55,940 nucleotides of DNA from positions 1 through 55,940 of the forward strand of contig SFBL01000225.1 of assembly GCA_007095785.1 (NCBI GenBank), read 5' to 3'. Position 1 is the first letter of the stretch. Each line of letters starts with the position of its first letter. This DNA comes from Microcystis aeruginosa Ma_SC_T_19800800_S464 (lineage in GTDB: Bacteria > Cyanobacteriota > Cyanobacteriia > Cyanobacteriales > Microcystaceae). The notes under the pieces were generated by a model, which saw nothing but the letters and a program-made list of their open reading frames with translations, made no database searches and was not told the origin of the DNA. The position numbers were made by a program, and so were the translations under genes. Of this stretch, positions 47,313 to 55,940 are shown in pieces.

Positions 47313-47603
47313 CAGTTCCCCTGCATGGGTCAAGAGGGAGTGAGGTGCGATCGCTTGGGGAAGATCGGGTTTGGGATATTTGTAATGTTTGATACAAAGA
47401 TCTGGATTATCTGTTCTTAAGATGAAGGCTGGTGTTGCTAATTGATCGGGAAAGAGGCGGGCGCAAGCAGATAAAAACCGCACAGAAGCTTGTGCCGTGG
47501 GATCGAAATTATTAAGCGGAGAATAGCCTCTGACCGAAATTCAACATCAAAGTTAGGAGGAAACTTGTCATCGCCTAAGTAAAGTAACCATTCATCCACG
47601 ACA
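47313..47603 (-). pseudogene. Fragment of an unrecognised gene, one frameshift
   Basis: On the minus strand the frame reads VVDEWLLYLGDDKFPPNFDV then EFRSEAILRL up to about 47505. It then continues one frame over as NNFDPTAQASVRFLSACARL, FPDQLATPAFILRTDNPDLC and PDLPQAIAPHSLL before entering the hairpin repeat. One added base at TTAATAATT restores a single frame (RLNNF). The composition looks like a real protein, but I do not recognise the family. The 5' part is missing or lies under glnN. The fragment overlaps the glnN leader and the NtcA-type site. Confidence 0.6.
47382..47423 (+). promoter_or_regulatory. NtcA-type promoter for glnN
   Basis: GTAATGTTTGATAC (47382-47395) is an exact GTA-N8-TAC NtcA site. 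A -10 box TAAGAT (47418-47423, TA-N3-T) follows after 22 bases, the classical spacing of NtcA-activated class II promoters. Transcription would start near 47430, leaving a leader of about 195 bases before glnN. glnN is a known NtcA target in other cyanobacteria; activation here under nitrogen limitation is inferred. Confidence 0.75.
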
Positions 47604-47625
47604 CAACACAATAGGAAAAATACTT

Positions 47626-49797
47626 ATGAGTTATGGAACGCGTGTTCAAGCTATCTCTCAAGTAACGGATCGTAAACCCCTACCGAGCAAAATTCCGCAA
47701 CGTTTAGAGGCCCTGTGGGCAACCGATGTTTTTACCCTGAGCAAAATGCAGGCCAGTCTCCCCAAAGACGTATTCAAATCGGTCAAAAACACGATTTTAA
47801 CCGGGGGAAAATTAGACGTTTCCATCGCCGGTGCGGTAGCGGCTGCGATGAAAGATTGGGCCACGTCCAAAGGGGCGCTGTACTATGCTCACGTCTTCTA
47901 TCCGATGACTAACGCCACCGCCGAAAAACATGATGGTTTTATCTCCGTGCAGAGCGACGGTTCGGTGATCACAGAATTTACGGGCAAAGTCTTAGTACAG
48001 GGTGAACCGGACGGCTCCTCCTTTCCTAACGGCGGACTTCGCTCCACCTTTGAAGCGCGGGGTTACACCGCTTGGGATGTCACCAGTCCAGCCTACGTCA
48101 TGGAGACGGATAATGGTGTAACCCTGTGTATCCCCACGGTGTTCATCTCTTGGACAGGAGAGGCCCTCGACAAAAAAACGCCGCTTTTACGCTCGATTTC
48201 ATCGATGAGTAAAGCCGCCACCAGGGTGCTGAAGCTCTTAGGACATACAGAAGTCGCCCCCGTTAACTCCAGCTGCGGTGCTGAACAGGAATATTTCCTC
48301 GTAGATGCTCATTTTGCCCATAGTCGCCCCGATTTACTGCTCACCGGTCGCACCCTATTTGGTAAACCCGCCGCCAAGGGTCAACAGTTCGACGATCATT
48401 ATTTTGGCGCGATTCCCGAACGGGTTCAGGTGTTTATGCAGGAAGTCGAGGAAAGAATGTATCGCCTCGGCATTCCGGCTAAAACCCGCCATAATGAAGT
48501 CGCCCCCGGACAGTTCGAGATTGCCCCCTTTTTCGAGGCGGCCAACGTGGCCAGTGACCATCAGCAGTTAATTATGACCTTGCTGAAAAGTACGGCTAAA
48601 AAACACGGTTTTGTTTGCCTACTGCACGAAAAACCCTTTGCGGGAATTAATGGTTCGGGAAAACACGTTAACTGGTCCGTCGGCAACGCTACCCAGGGCA
48701 ATCTGTTGGATCCGGGCGATACTCCCCACGCTAATATGCAGTTTTTGTTATTCTGTGGGGCGGTTATTCGTGGCGTTCACAAGTACGGGCCGCTTTTACG
48801 CGCAGTGGTGGCTACCGCCAGCAATGATCACCGTTTGGGGGCAAATGAAGCCCCCCCCGCCATTATTTCGGTATATTTGGGCAGCCAGTTAGAAAAGGTA
48901 TTCGACCAAATTAGCCAAGGACAAATTGAGGGTTCTGATGCCCCGGGGTTGATGGATCTGGGTGTCGATACCCTGCCGGTATTCCCCAAGGATCCTGGTG
49001 ATCGCAATCGTACCTCTCCTTTTGCTTTTACGGGCAATCGCTTTGAATTCCGCGCCGTGGGTTCTAATCAGTCAGTTTCTGGGCCGCTGGTGGCGATGAA
49101 CACGATTCTAGCGGATTCCCTGACTTGGGTGGCGGATAACTTAGAAAGCCGGATGAAAGCAGGGGAAGACCTCAAGACTGCTGCCCAGGGTGTTCTCAAG
49201 GAGATCATGGACAAACACAGAAATGTGATCTTCGGAGGTAACGGATATTCCCCAGAATGGCACAAAATGGCGGTAGAAGAGCGCGGTTTGGCTAATCTCC
49301 GCACCACTGCCGATGCTTTACCCGTGCTGAAGGCTGATTATATCGAAGAACTGTTTGCCCGCATGGGTGTGCTTACCCCCGTTGAACTGGAAAGTCGTTT
49401 CGATGTCTATGCAGAACAGTATTTACTGGCCATCGAGGTGGAGGCGAAACTGGTGGTAAGTATGGCTAAAACGATTATTTATCCCGCTGCCGTTCGCTAC
49501 TTGTCGGAATTGTCTTTGGCGATCGCTAATGCGGCGGCGATCGGCATCGAGATGGATAAGGAAAGGGCCCAAACCGTCTCGAATTTAATTAAATTACTGA
49601 TGGATGGCGTTAGCAAACTGAGTGCGGCCATGGCTAAAGACGATTTTGACTCGATCGAGGAACATATGCAGTATTCTGCTCAAACGATCCGTCCCTTGAT
49701 GGATCAGGTGCGCGAATATGCTGACACACTGGAAGGGGAAGTGGCCGACAATTTCTGGCCTCTACCTACCTATCAAGAAATGTTGTTTGTTAAATAA
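47626..49797 (+). CDS. glnN: Glutamine synthetase type III
   Basis: The protein is 723 aa, the length of GSIII, much longer than GlnA. It makes glutamine from glutamate, ammonia and ATP. Type III signatures include DGFISVQSDGSVITEFTGKV near 105-124, NSSCGAEQEYFLVD near 213-226 (metal-binding Glu), RHNEVAPGQFEIAP near 288-301, NGSGKHVNWSVGN near 343-355 and GSNQSVSGP near 482-490. It supplements GlnA in nitrogen-starved cyanobacteria. It is preceded by an NtcA-type promoter that sits within a dead gene. Confidence 0.96.
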   Translation: MSYGTRVQAISQVTDRKPLPSKIPQRLEALWATDVFTLSKMQASLPKDVFKSVKNTILTGGKLDVSIAGAVAAAMKDWATSKGALYYAHVFYPMTNATAEKHDGFISVQSDGSVITEFTGKVLVQGEPDGSSFPNGGLRSTFEARGYTAWDVTSPAYVMETDNGVTLCIPTVFISWTGEALDKKTPLLRSISSMSKAATRVLKLLGHTEVAPVNSSCGAEQEYFLVDAHFAHSRPDLLLTGRTLFGKPAAKGQQFDDHYFGAIPERVQVFMQEVEERMYRLGIPAKTRHNEVAPGQFEIAPFFEAANVASDHQQLIMTLLKSTAKKHGFVCLLHEKPFAGINGSGKHVNWSVGNATQGNLLDPGDTPHANMQFLLFCGAVIRGVHKYGPLLRAVVATASNDHRLGANEAPPAIISVYLGSQLEKVFDQISQGQIEGSDAPGLMDLGVDTLPVFPKDPGDRNRTSPFAFTGNRFEFRAVGSNQSVSGPLVAMNTILADSLTWVADNLESRMKAGEDLKTAAQGVLKEIMDKHRNVIFGGNGYSPEWHKMAVEERGLANLRTTADALPVLKADYIEELFARMGVLTPVELESRFDVYAEQYLLAIEVEAKLVVSMAKTIIYPAAVRYLSELSLAIANAAAIGIEMDKERAQTVSNLIKLLMDGVSKLSAAMAKDDFDSIEEHMQYSAQTIRPLMDQVREYADTLEGEVADNFWPLPTYQEMLFVK

Positions 49798-49933
49798 CAA
49801 GACGACAAGGAGGGGGTGAAAAATTAGACTTCTTGCAGAAGTCGGGCAAGGGGGAAGGGAGAAAGGGGGAGAAGATAATTTTCCCTTTAACCTTTCCTCT
49901 TTTCGCTACATTTGAACGAATCCGCGTTGGACT

Positions 49934-50509
49934 TATCCTGATGGTGCTGGTTGGTCAATTGATTCTTCTGGTCATCATGGTTTTTTAACTCTGTCTAACT
50001 TAGATAAGATTAAAATCCGAGGAAAAGCAAGAGATTGGGGAATCCCCAAGACCTGTACAATTATGTTCAAACAGGGAAAATGGTAAGCCTCAATCACAGT
50101 CGAATGTACTCCTACTCGACAACAAACCGATGGCTCCCCTATCGGTTTAGACTTTGGAGTTTTGCACGCCATAGCTGATAGTAATGGCCATGTAATCGAG
50201 AATCCCAGATTTCTTAAATCTGCTCAGGAAAAGATTAAAAAGATTGCCAAAAAATCTAGACGCAAGCGCAACCCCAAAAAGAGAGTTAAAGCATCTAGAA
50301 GATCTAGAAAATCGGCTAGGGCAGTTGGGAAAATTCAAAGCAAGGTAGCTAGACAAAGACAAAATTGGCATCATCAAGTAGCAGTAGAGATAGTTCGCTG
50401 TAATAGCCTCATTGCTACGGAGAAATTAAACCTTAAAGGGATGACCAAACAATCTAAGGGCAGTAGAAAAAGGGTCTATTCTTGATGTAGGGATAGGGGG
50501 TGCATCTCA
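49934..50509 (+). mobile_element. TnpB (IS200/IS605 OrfB) remnant
   Basis: A single frame from 49934 reads SNLDKIKIRGKARDWGIPKT and CTIMFKQGKW, then a TAA at 50084-50086 where a Tyr is expected, then ASITVECTPTRQQTDGSPIG. It continues LDFGVLHAIADSNGH (RuvC-I Asp), a Lys/Arg-rich helix (KKIAKKSRRKRNPKKRVKAS) and LIATEKLNLKGM (RuvC-II Glu). A frameshift near 50475 is followed by SILDVGIG, and the zinc ribbon and RuvC-III Asp are missing, replaced by an inverted-repeat element. No TnpA and no end structure were seen. It is inactive. Confidence 0.85.
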
Positions 50510-50744
50510 CATTTGCAGAAATATCGACAATCAGCAATTATCAGTGACTCTGAAATTGGTACAAATATATGAACAACTGCGTGTAAGCATCCCACCGAAA
50601 AGCTAATGCGCTCCGGGGTTTGGGGGGTAGAACCCCCCAAAAGCTGGGATTGAGTGATCAAATCGCAAGTAAGGCCCGATTTTATCGGAAAGTTTCCCTT
50701 TAAAAATCCCAACTTGGTAGATTTACAAAAATGAGATGCACCCC
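50497..50744. mobile_element. 248-bp inverted-repeat element (MITE-like) at the TnpB break
   Basis: Perfect 13-bp terminal inverted repeats GGGGTGCATCTCA (50497-50509) and TGAGATGCACCCC (50732-50744) bound 248 bases with no coding content. The left end coincides with the truncation point of tnpB. Inside is a hairpin with GGGGGG/CCCCCC arms near 50619-50638. It looks like a non-autonomous element or solo IS ends. Confidence 0.7.
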
Positions 50745-50797
50745 AAATCGACCTTAGAGCAGACAATGGAAATTAACCCATGCCATTCCAGCAGTGA

Positions 50798-50951
50798 TTT
50801 AAATAGGGTCTGCTGAAAAAGTTTTTCGGTGGGGGTTGGGGGTTGGGGTGTGGGGTTTTACCCATTTTCAGGTGGTCAATTACCTAATTTTCAGGGAAAA
50901 AGTCCCTGAATTTTCCCCCCAATCTAGATTTATTCAGCAAACCCTAAATAG
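50798..50951. mobile_element. MITE family with G-rich core, copy 1 (about 150 bp)
   Basis: Imperfect terminal repeats AGGGTCTGCTGAA and TTCAGCAAACCCT enclose AAGTTTTTCGGTGGGGGTTG, a short GGGGGTT tract, and CAATTACCTAATTTTCAGGG. The order and sequence match copy 2 at 53052-53301. Its G-rich tract is much shorter than in copy 2. No gene is disrupted. Confidence 0.75.
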
Positions 50952-51010
50952 GGACAAAAAGCCAGATAGAACAGACAAAAAGCCTGTTCTATCCCTTAGG
51001 AGAAAAAAAC

Positions 51011-52358
<1,348 letters not shown>

Positions 52359-52473
52359 TCACTCTCCCCCGGGGCCGACAAGTTAAGATTAATAAATCTT
52401 TTCCTTGGGGAATTTGTATTTAGTGATACCTTTGTTATTAAAGGGAGCTTAGTTTTATTGAGAATTAATAACC

Positions 52474-53055
52474 GTGGTCAGCGATCGATTACTATTGGTC
52501 AACAAAAGCAATCAAGGAGCCGCTAACATCGATACCTTTGATTGGGTGTATGGGTTTCAGGATGGAACTCGTCTGATGGGAAGGGTTTGCGGTTACTTAG
52601 ATCCCGATAGTAATCGTCTTCTCGATCCTGAAAACTGCGGCGCTATCTACCAGAATGCCCAGGGACAAGTCCTGAGTCGTTGGCAAGCTGGAGATTTTAT
52701 CGCTTTTGAACTAACCACCACTGGGGAAGATCTCCTGATCGTGGCTTCTAATGACAATTGTGTCAGTAATAGTCTCTGTTTGGTTTCGGGGATTAGTCGC
52801 AGCTGCGCCCAAGTTAGCGATGAAGGAAAATCCCTCGTCCGGGAGGTTTTTCAATACCCAGCTTGGTCTTTGCAGGGCGATCATAGCACTTCTAAGCCGG
52901 CTTTCAGTTGGAATTGTTCCGTGTCTCCCTTTTTCCCCTTTGTTTCCCTGCGTTTTAATCTCCAGTCCACCAGCAGCAAAAAATTCTATCGGTGGACGGT
53001 TTCCCCCTATTTTCCCTTTTGTCCCCTCTTAGAAGTGGGAGAATCCCTTGCCTAA
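52474..53055 (+). CDS. Hypothetical protein
   Basis: The protein is 193 aa from a GTG at 52474 (VVSDRLLLVNKSNQGAANID). It has no signal peptide or membrane helix. There are seven cysteines spread over the protein and several aromatic residues in the C-terminal part (FYRWTVSPYFPF). No family is recognised. The stop codon TAA (53053-53055) lies inside the left terminal repeat of a MITE, so the original 3' end may have been altered. It is divergent from pyrH with a gap of about 205 bases. Confidence 0.6.
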   Translation: MVSDRLLLVNKSNQGAANIDTFDWVYGFQDGTRLMGRVCGYLDPDSNRLLDPENCGAIYQNAQGQVLSRWQAGDFIAFELTTTGEDLLIVASNDNCVSNSLCLVSGISRSCAQVSDEGKSLVREVFQYPAWSLQGDHSTSKPAFSWNCSVSPFFPFVSLRFNLQSTSSKKFYRWTVSPYFPFCPLLEVGESLA

Positions 53056-53301
53056 TTAGGGTTTGCGGCAAAAAGTTTTTCGGTGGGGGTTGGGGGTTGG
53101 GGGTTGGGGGTTGGGGGTTGGGGGTTGGGGGTTGGGGGTTGGGGTTTGACCAGTTTTGAGGTGGCCAATTACCTAATTTTCAGGGAAAAAGTGCCTAAAT
53201 TTCCCCCCGATCACTCCCATATCCAGTACTTTTTGATTGACAAAAGGTCTAAAAGTCTTACCTAACAAGGTTTTTAGATTTATTCAGCAAACCCTAATTA
53301 G
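53052..53301. mobile_element. MITE family with GGGGGTT minisatellite, copy 2 (250 bp)
   Basis: Perfect 15-bp terminal repeats CTAATTAGGGTTTGC and GCAAACCCTAATTAG bound the element. It contains the same core as copy 1 (AAGTTTTTCGGTGGGGG, CAATTACCTAATTTTCAGGG), plus about 8.5 copies of GGGGGTT (53085-53144) and an extra segment near 53210-53270. It supplies the stop codons of both flanking genes. The G-tract could form quadruplexes on the plus strand. Confidence 0.85.
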
Positions 53302-53753
53302 CCTTCTCTATCCTTTTGCAAATAATCAACTAAGGCCCATAATCCTAGGCGATAGCTTTCGGCCCCAAAACCGCTAATCTGTCCGATGGCTATATCGGCA
53401 ATGTAGGAATGATGACGGAAAGACTCGCGTTTGTAAATATTGCTTAAGTGTACTTCCACACAGGCCATTTTTGTGCCTAAGAGTGCGTCACGGATGGCGA
53501 TACTGGTATGAGTATAAGCTCCCGCATTAATCAAAATACCGTGCTGCTGACCCCATGCTTGCTGAATCCAGTCCACTAATTGCCCTTCCTGATTGGACTG
53601 GTGCGCGGTTAAATTCACCCCTAAACGGGTAGCTTCTTCGTTTAAAAACTGGTTAATCGTCTCTAAATTAACGTTACCGTAGAGATTCGGCTCTCTTTTT
53701 CCCAATAGGTTTAAATTCGGCCCGTGCAGAACCAGAATGCTTAGTTTATTCAC
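53298..53753 (-). CDS. aroQ: 3-dehydroquinate dehydratase, type II
   Basis: The protein is 151 aa, full length for the type II (AroQ) enzyme, which dehydrates 3-dehydroquinate in the shikimate pathway. It has [19 protein letters not shown] near 8-26 (catalytic Arg and Tyr), [17 protein letters not shown] near 75-91 and [19 protein letters not shown] near 99-117 (catalytic His and loop). Its TAA stop lies within the terminal repeat of the neighbouring MITE, but the length is unaffected. Confidence 0.96.
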   Translation of the reverse strand: MNKLSILVLHGPNLNLLGKREPNLYGNVNLETINQFLNEEATRLGVNLTAHQSNQEGQLVDWIQQAWGQQHGILINAGAYTHTSIAIRDALLGTKMACVEVHLSNIYKRESFRHHSYIADIAIGQISGFGAESYRLGLWALVDYLQKDREG

Positions 53754-53795
53754 AAATCTCCCCCATCTAGACCACGAGAATTAATCTTATCTCGA

Positions 53796-54260
53796 TCAGG
53801 GACTATTGCCGATCAATAACATTTTTGCTGCTACGGTAATCACCGCACCAATAGTAGCACTGAGCGCACCGACAATGATCGGCAAAATTAGACCGCGGAA
53901 TCCCTGTAAGTCGGAAATAGCTTTAATCATGGTAGCCTGTTCATTTTCCACCTTTTCGAGTCGTTTATCCATCCCTCCCACTTTCTCGGTGAGGGTAACT
54001 AATCCTATCTGTTTAGCTTGTTCATTTTCCACCTTTTCGAGTCGTTTATCCATCCCTCCCACTTTCTCGGTGAGGGTAACTAATCCTATCTCTACTTTAT
54101 TTAACCGTTCATCGATTCTGTCAAAGCGCTCATCAATCTTGTCAAATTTCTGATTAACGTCCCTTTGTAGAGAGTCCATTTTTTGACTAACATCCTTAAC
54201 GCTGTCTTTGATATCCTTTAAGACAGTTTCTAGGGAATAAGTGACGGTTTCTCCGGACAT
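53796..54260 (-). CDS. Coiled-coil membrane protein with internal tandem duplication
   Basis: The protein is 154 aa. Residues about 15-115 are heptad-like (LQRDVNQKFDKIDERFDRID). A 27-residue unit starting IGLVTLTEKVGGMDKRLEKV is present twice in tandem. The C-terminus has a single membrane helix (LILPIIVGALSATIGAVITV). It resembles short coiled-coil anchor proteins common in cyanobacteria. The function is not known. It is encoded 42 bases upstream of aroQ on the same strand. Confidence 0.75.
   Translation of the reverse strand: MSGETVTYSLETVLKDIKDSVKDVSQKMDSLQRDVNQKFDKIDERFDRIDERLNKVEIGLVTLTEKVGGMDKRLEKVENEQAKQIGLVTLTEKVGGMDKRLEKVENEQATMIKAISDLQGFRGLILPIIVGALSATIGAVITVAAKMLLIGNSP
53938..54091. 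repeat. 81-bp in-frame tandem duplication
   Basis: The sequence from TGTTCATTTTCCACC to ACTAATCCTATCT recurs with a period of 81 bases (53938 and 54019), nearly without change. It adds 27 codons to the coiled coil of the host gene. The lack of divergence suggests it is recent. Confidence 0.85.
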
Positions 54261-54452
54261 TCTGGTAAACTCCCCTTAGTTTTATCTTGATATTTCTCCC
54301 ATTCTCGCTTTATCCATGGGAGACTACCCTTTAATTATCACCCCAAATATAGCGCCGGTGGTTGTTTCCCCAGCAGATACCGGCATCTGTCCCCTTTTGT
54401 CGATTAAATTTGTTAGATTTTGGAGGAGAAATGTTAACTTATTTTAAAATTT

Positions 54453-55865
54453 ATGCTGACCAGCACTGCTACCTATCCCGTCGGGGGAACCGATATCGAT
54501 CGCTTTGATTGTCGTCAAGTTTGGTATCCTATCTACTACGTCAAAGATTTAGACAAAAAGCAGCCCCAACGCTTTACCCTACTAGAAGAGGATTTAGTGA
54601 TTTGGTGGGACAAAAATCAGCAAGAATGGCGGGTTTTCGAGGATAAATGTCCCCATCGCTTGGCTCCTCTCTCAGAAGGTCGTGTTAACGAAAGCGGACA
54701 TCTAGAATGTCCCTATCACGGTTGGTCTTTTTCGGGAGGGGGAAACTGTGAATTTATTCCCCAACAACCGGAAAATAGCCAAGCTAACACCTCTCGACGC
54801 GCTTGTGTGCGGTCTTTTCCCACGGCTATCCGTCAGGGATTATTATTCGTTTATGCGGGTAATCCCGAAAATGCTCCCCTGACTGCGATTCCAATTATTG
54901 AACCCCTGGAGGAGGATGCTGATGCTTGGATTTGTTTGGATACCTTCCGAGATCTACCCTACTCGGCCGTCACTTTAATGGAAAATATTATTGATTCTAG
55001 TCATATTCCCTATACCCATCATCTCACCATCGGTAATCGGGCTAATGCCGCTCCTCTGGAATTAGAAATTATCGAGTCCAATCGTCAGGGATTTAAGGGA
55101 ATTTGGCCCGAAGGACCGCGTAAAGGTCAATTAGGTCAGCAATACAGCAATTTTATCGCCCCCGGATTCATTTACCACGATCTCACCTCGGAAAAGTTCG
55201 GACGGACTTTAACCGCGGTCTATGCAACTCCCATCCGTCAGGGAGAATGTCGTCTCTTTGCTCGTTTTCCCTTTAAATTTAACTCTAAGCTGCCGAAATT
55301 CTTCATTAAGCTTACCCCCACTTGGTATTCCCACATCAATCAAAATGCTATTCTCGAAGATGATCAGATTTTTCTCTACTATCAAGAGCGTTATCTGCAA
55401 GCTCGGGGGGATAGTAAGAATTTTAGTCAAGCTTGTTATCTCCCCACCAAAGCGGATTTATTCGTGTTTGAGTATCGCAATTGGGTTAATCAATACCAAG
55501 CTGATCCTTTTGCCGGTCAACCTTTTCCTCCCCGACAATCAAAAGAGATTCTCCTCGAACGTTATCACTCCCATACCAAAAATTGTGCTGTTTGTCAAGG
55601 GGCATTAAAAAATATTAATCGTCTCCGGGGGTTAACATTAGCGATCGCTATTATTCTTGGTCTATCTTTACCACTTTTAGCCCTAATTTGCGGTCAATCG
55701 GCCCTCATTGCCGTGACAGTGCTGACAGCGTTAACTGTTATTATGGTGGCAGCTTATTGGCGCTTGGGAGAACTGAAAAAACAGTTTTATCAAGGACGGG
55801 AATTATTGCCGAGAAATACCGTTGACACTCCCGTCGCTGAAAGCGAGGGATTCTTGGTTCACTGA
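54453..55865 (+). CDS. Rieske oxygenase of the pheophorbide a oxygenase (PaO/Tic55) family
   Basis: The protein is 470 aa. The Rieske 2Fe-2S centre is C66-x-H68 ... C86-x-x-H89 (CPHRLAPLSEG, CPYHGWSF). The mononuclear iron site is in ENIIDSSHIPYTHH near 181-194. C-terminal to it is the NCAVCQG motif (CxxC) typical of PaO/CAO/Tic55 relatives, and then two membrane helices (LTLAIAIILGLSLPLLALIC and a second). This resembles plant Lls1/PaO-type oxygenases anchored in membranes. In cyanobacteria the substrate is not settled. It is preceded by GGAGG about 25 bases upstream. Confidence 0.88.
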   Translation: MLTSTATYPVGGTDIDRFDCRQVWYPIYYVKDLDKKQPQRFTLLEEDLVIWWDKNQQEWRVFEDKCPHRLAPLSEGRVNESGHLECPYHGWSFSGGGNCEFIPQQPENSQANTSRRACVRSFPTAIRQGLLFVYAGNPENAPLTAIPIIEPLEEDADAWICLDTFRDLPYSAVTLMENIIDSSHIPYTHHLTIGNRANAAPLELEIIESNRQGFKGIWPEGPRKGQLGQQYSNFIAPGFIYHDLTSEKFGRTLTAVYATPIRQGECRLFARFPFKFNSKLPKFFIKLTPTWYSHINQNAILEDDQIFLYYQERYLQARGDSKNFSQACYLPTKADLFVFEYRNWVNQYQADPFAGQPFPPRQSKEILLERYHSHTKNCAVCQGALKNINRLRGLTLAIAIILGLSLPLLALICGQSALIAVTVLTALTVIMVAAYWRLGELKKQFYQGRELLPRNTVDTPVAESEGFLVH

Positions 55866-55940
55866 CTCAAGTTGTCTTGACAGGTATTGCTACCAACCAA
55901 AATAGAGCTTAAATCTCCCCAAGCGTTTAGGTCTGATGAC

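Noticed and set aside
46904-47392. Plus-strand frames of 95 and 162 codons
   Set aside because: They are antisense to the PEP-CTERM gene and the hairpin repeat. The low-complexity Ser/Gly/Asp composition reflects the opposite strand.
53083-53265. A 60-codon Gly/Trp-rich open frame
   Set aside because: It is the translation of the GGGGGTT minisatellite inside a MITE and does not look like a gene.

Overview
The window reads as a chromosomal segment of a cyanobacterium, most likely Microcystis aeruginosa or a close relative. The evidence is an ndhA-ndhI-ndhG-ndhE operon, a glnN-type glutamine synthetase behind an NtcA-type promoter, a PEP-CTERM protein, frequent GCGATCGC (HIP1) octamers in the housekeeping parts, many small inverted-repeat elements and IS remnants, and a complete-looking aeruginosin-type peptide synthetase cluster. 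The species call is inference.

Left part (1-9.3 kb): the 5' end of an IS630-like transposase, a small CRISPR remnant (four 37-bp repeats plus a truncated fifth) boxed between two related outward-facing IS ends, and a TPR protein gene broken by a frameshift and cut at its 3' end. Then come an iron-binding protein gene (futA) behind a possible Fur box, a DUF938 methyltransferase, topA, a SWIM-domain protein, and about 1 kb of gene-poor DNA holding two pieces of a dead IS30 transposase.

Centre (9.3-32.4 kb): the aer cluster, all on the + strand. AerA (A-KR-ACP) loads and reduces an aryl-pyruvate-type starter. AerB (C-A-PCP-E) adds a residue and epimerises it. AerD, AerE and AerF, with an IDI-2-like AerC, are expected to make the bicyclic Choi residue from prephenate. 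AerG (DCL-type C-A-PCP) should incorporate Choi. A stand-alone C-PCP protein follows, with no A domain and no visible release domain, then a canonical SDR. A sulfotransferase-like gene sits between aerF and aerG. No halogenase or glycosyltransferase is seen. Downstream are two wrecked genes, a deleted and frameshifted C-domain fragment and a hexapeptide acyltransferase with one in-frame stop, and then the AerN-like ABC exporter. This cluster is AT-rich and nearly lacks HIP1 sites, so it is compositionally distinct from its flanks.

Right part (32.4-55.9 kb): housekeeping genes. They are pyrE; ndhAIGE (NDH-1 membrane arm); an LptC-like lipoprotein and an HtrA/Deg protease; murT-gatD (lipid II amidation); a membrane protein; a folate-biopterin family transporter; a YafQ/RelB-type toxin-antitoxin pair with a frameshifted toxin end; a PEP-CTERM P-domain protein; glnN; frr-pyrH; aroQ; a coiled-coil membrane protein with an internal duplication; and a Rieske oxygenase of the pheophorbide a oxygenase family. 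Between them lie a TnpB remnant, a 248-bp inverted-repeat element, two copies of a MITE with a GGGGGTT minisatellite, and two copies of a 15-bp-stem hairpin that overlaps the 3' ends of two minus-strand reading frames.

All motif positions were read by eye. Family names rest on remembered motifs, not on database searches.
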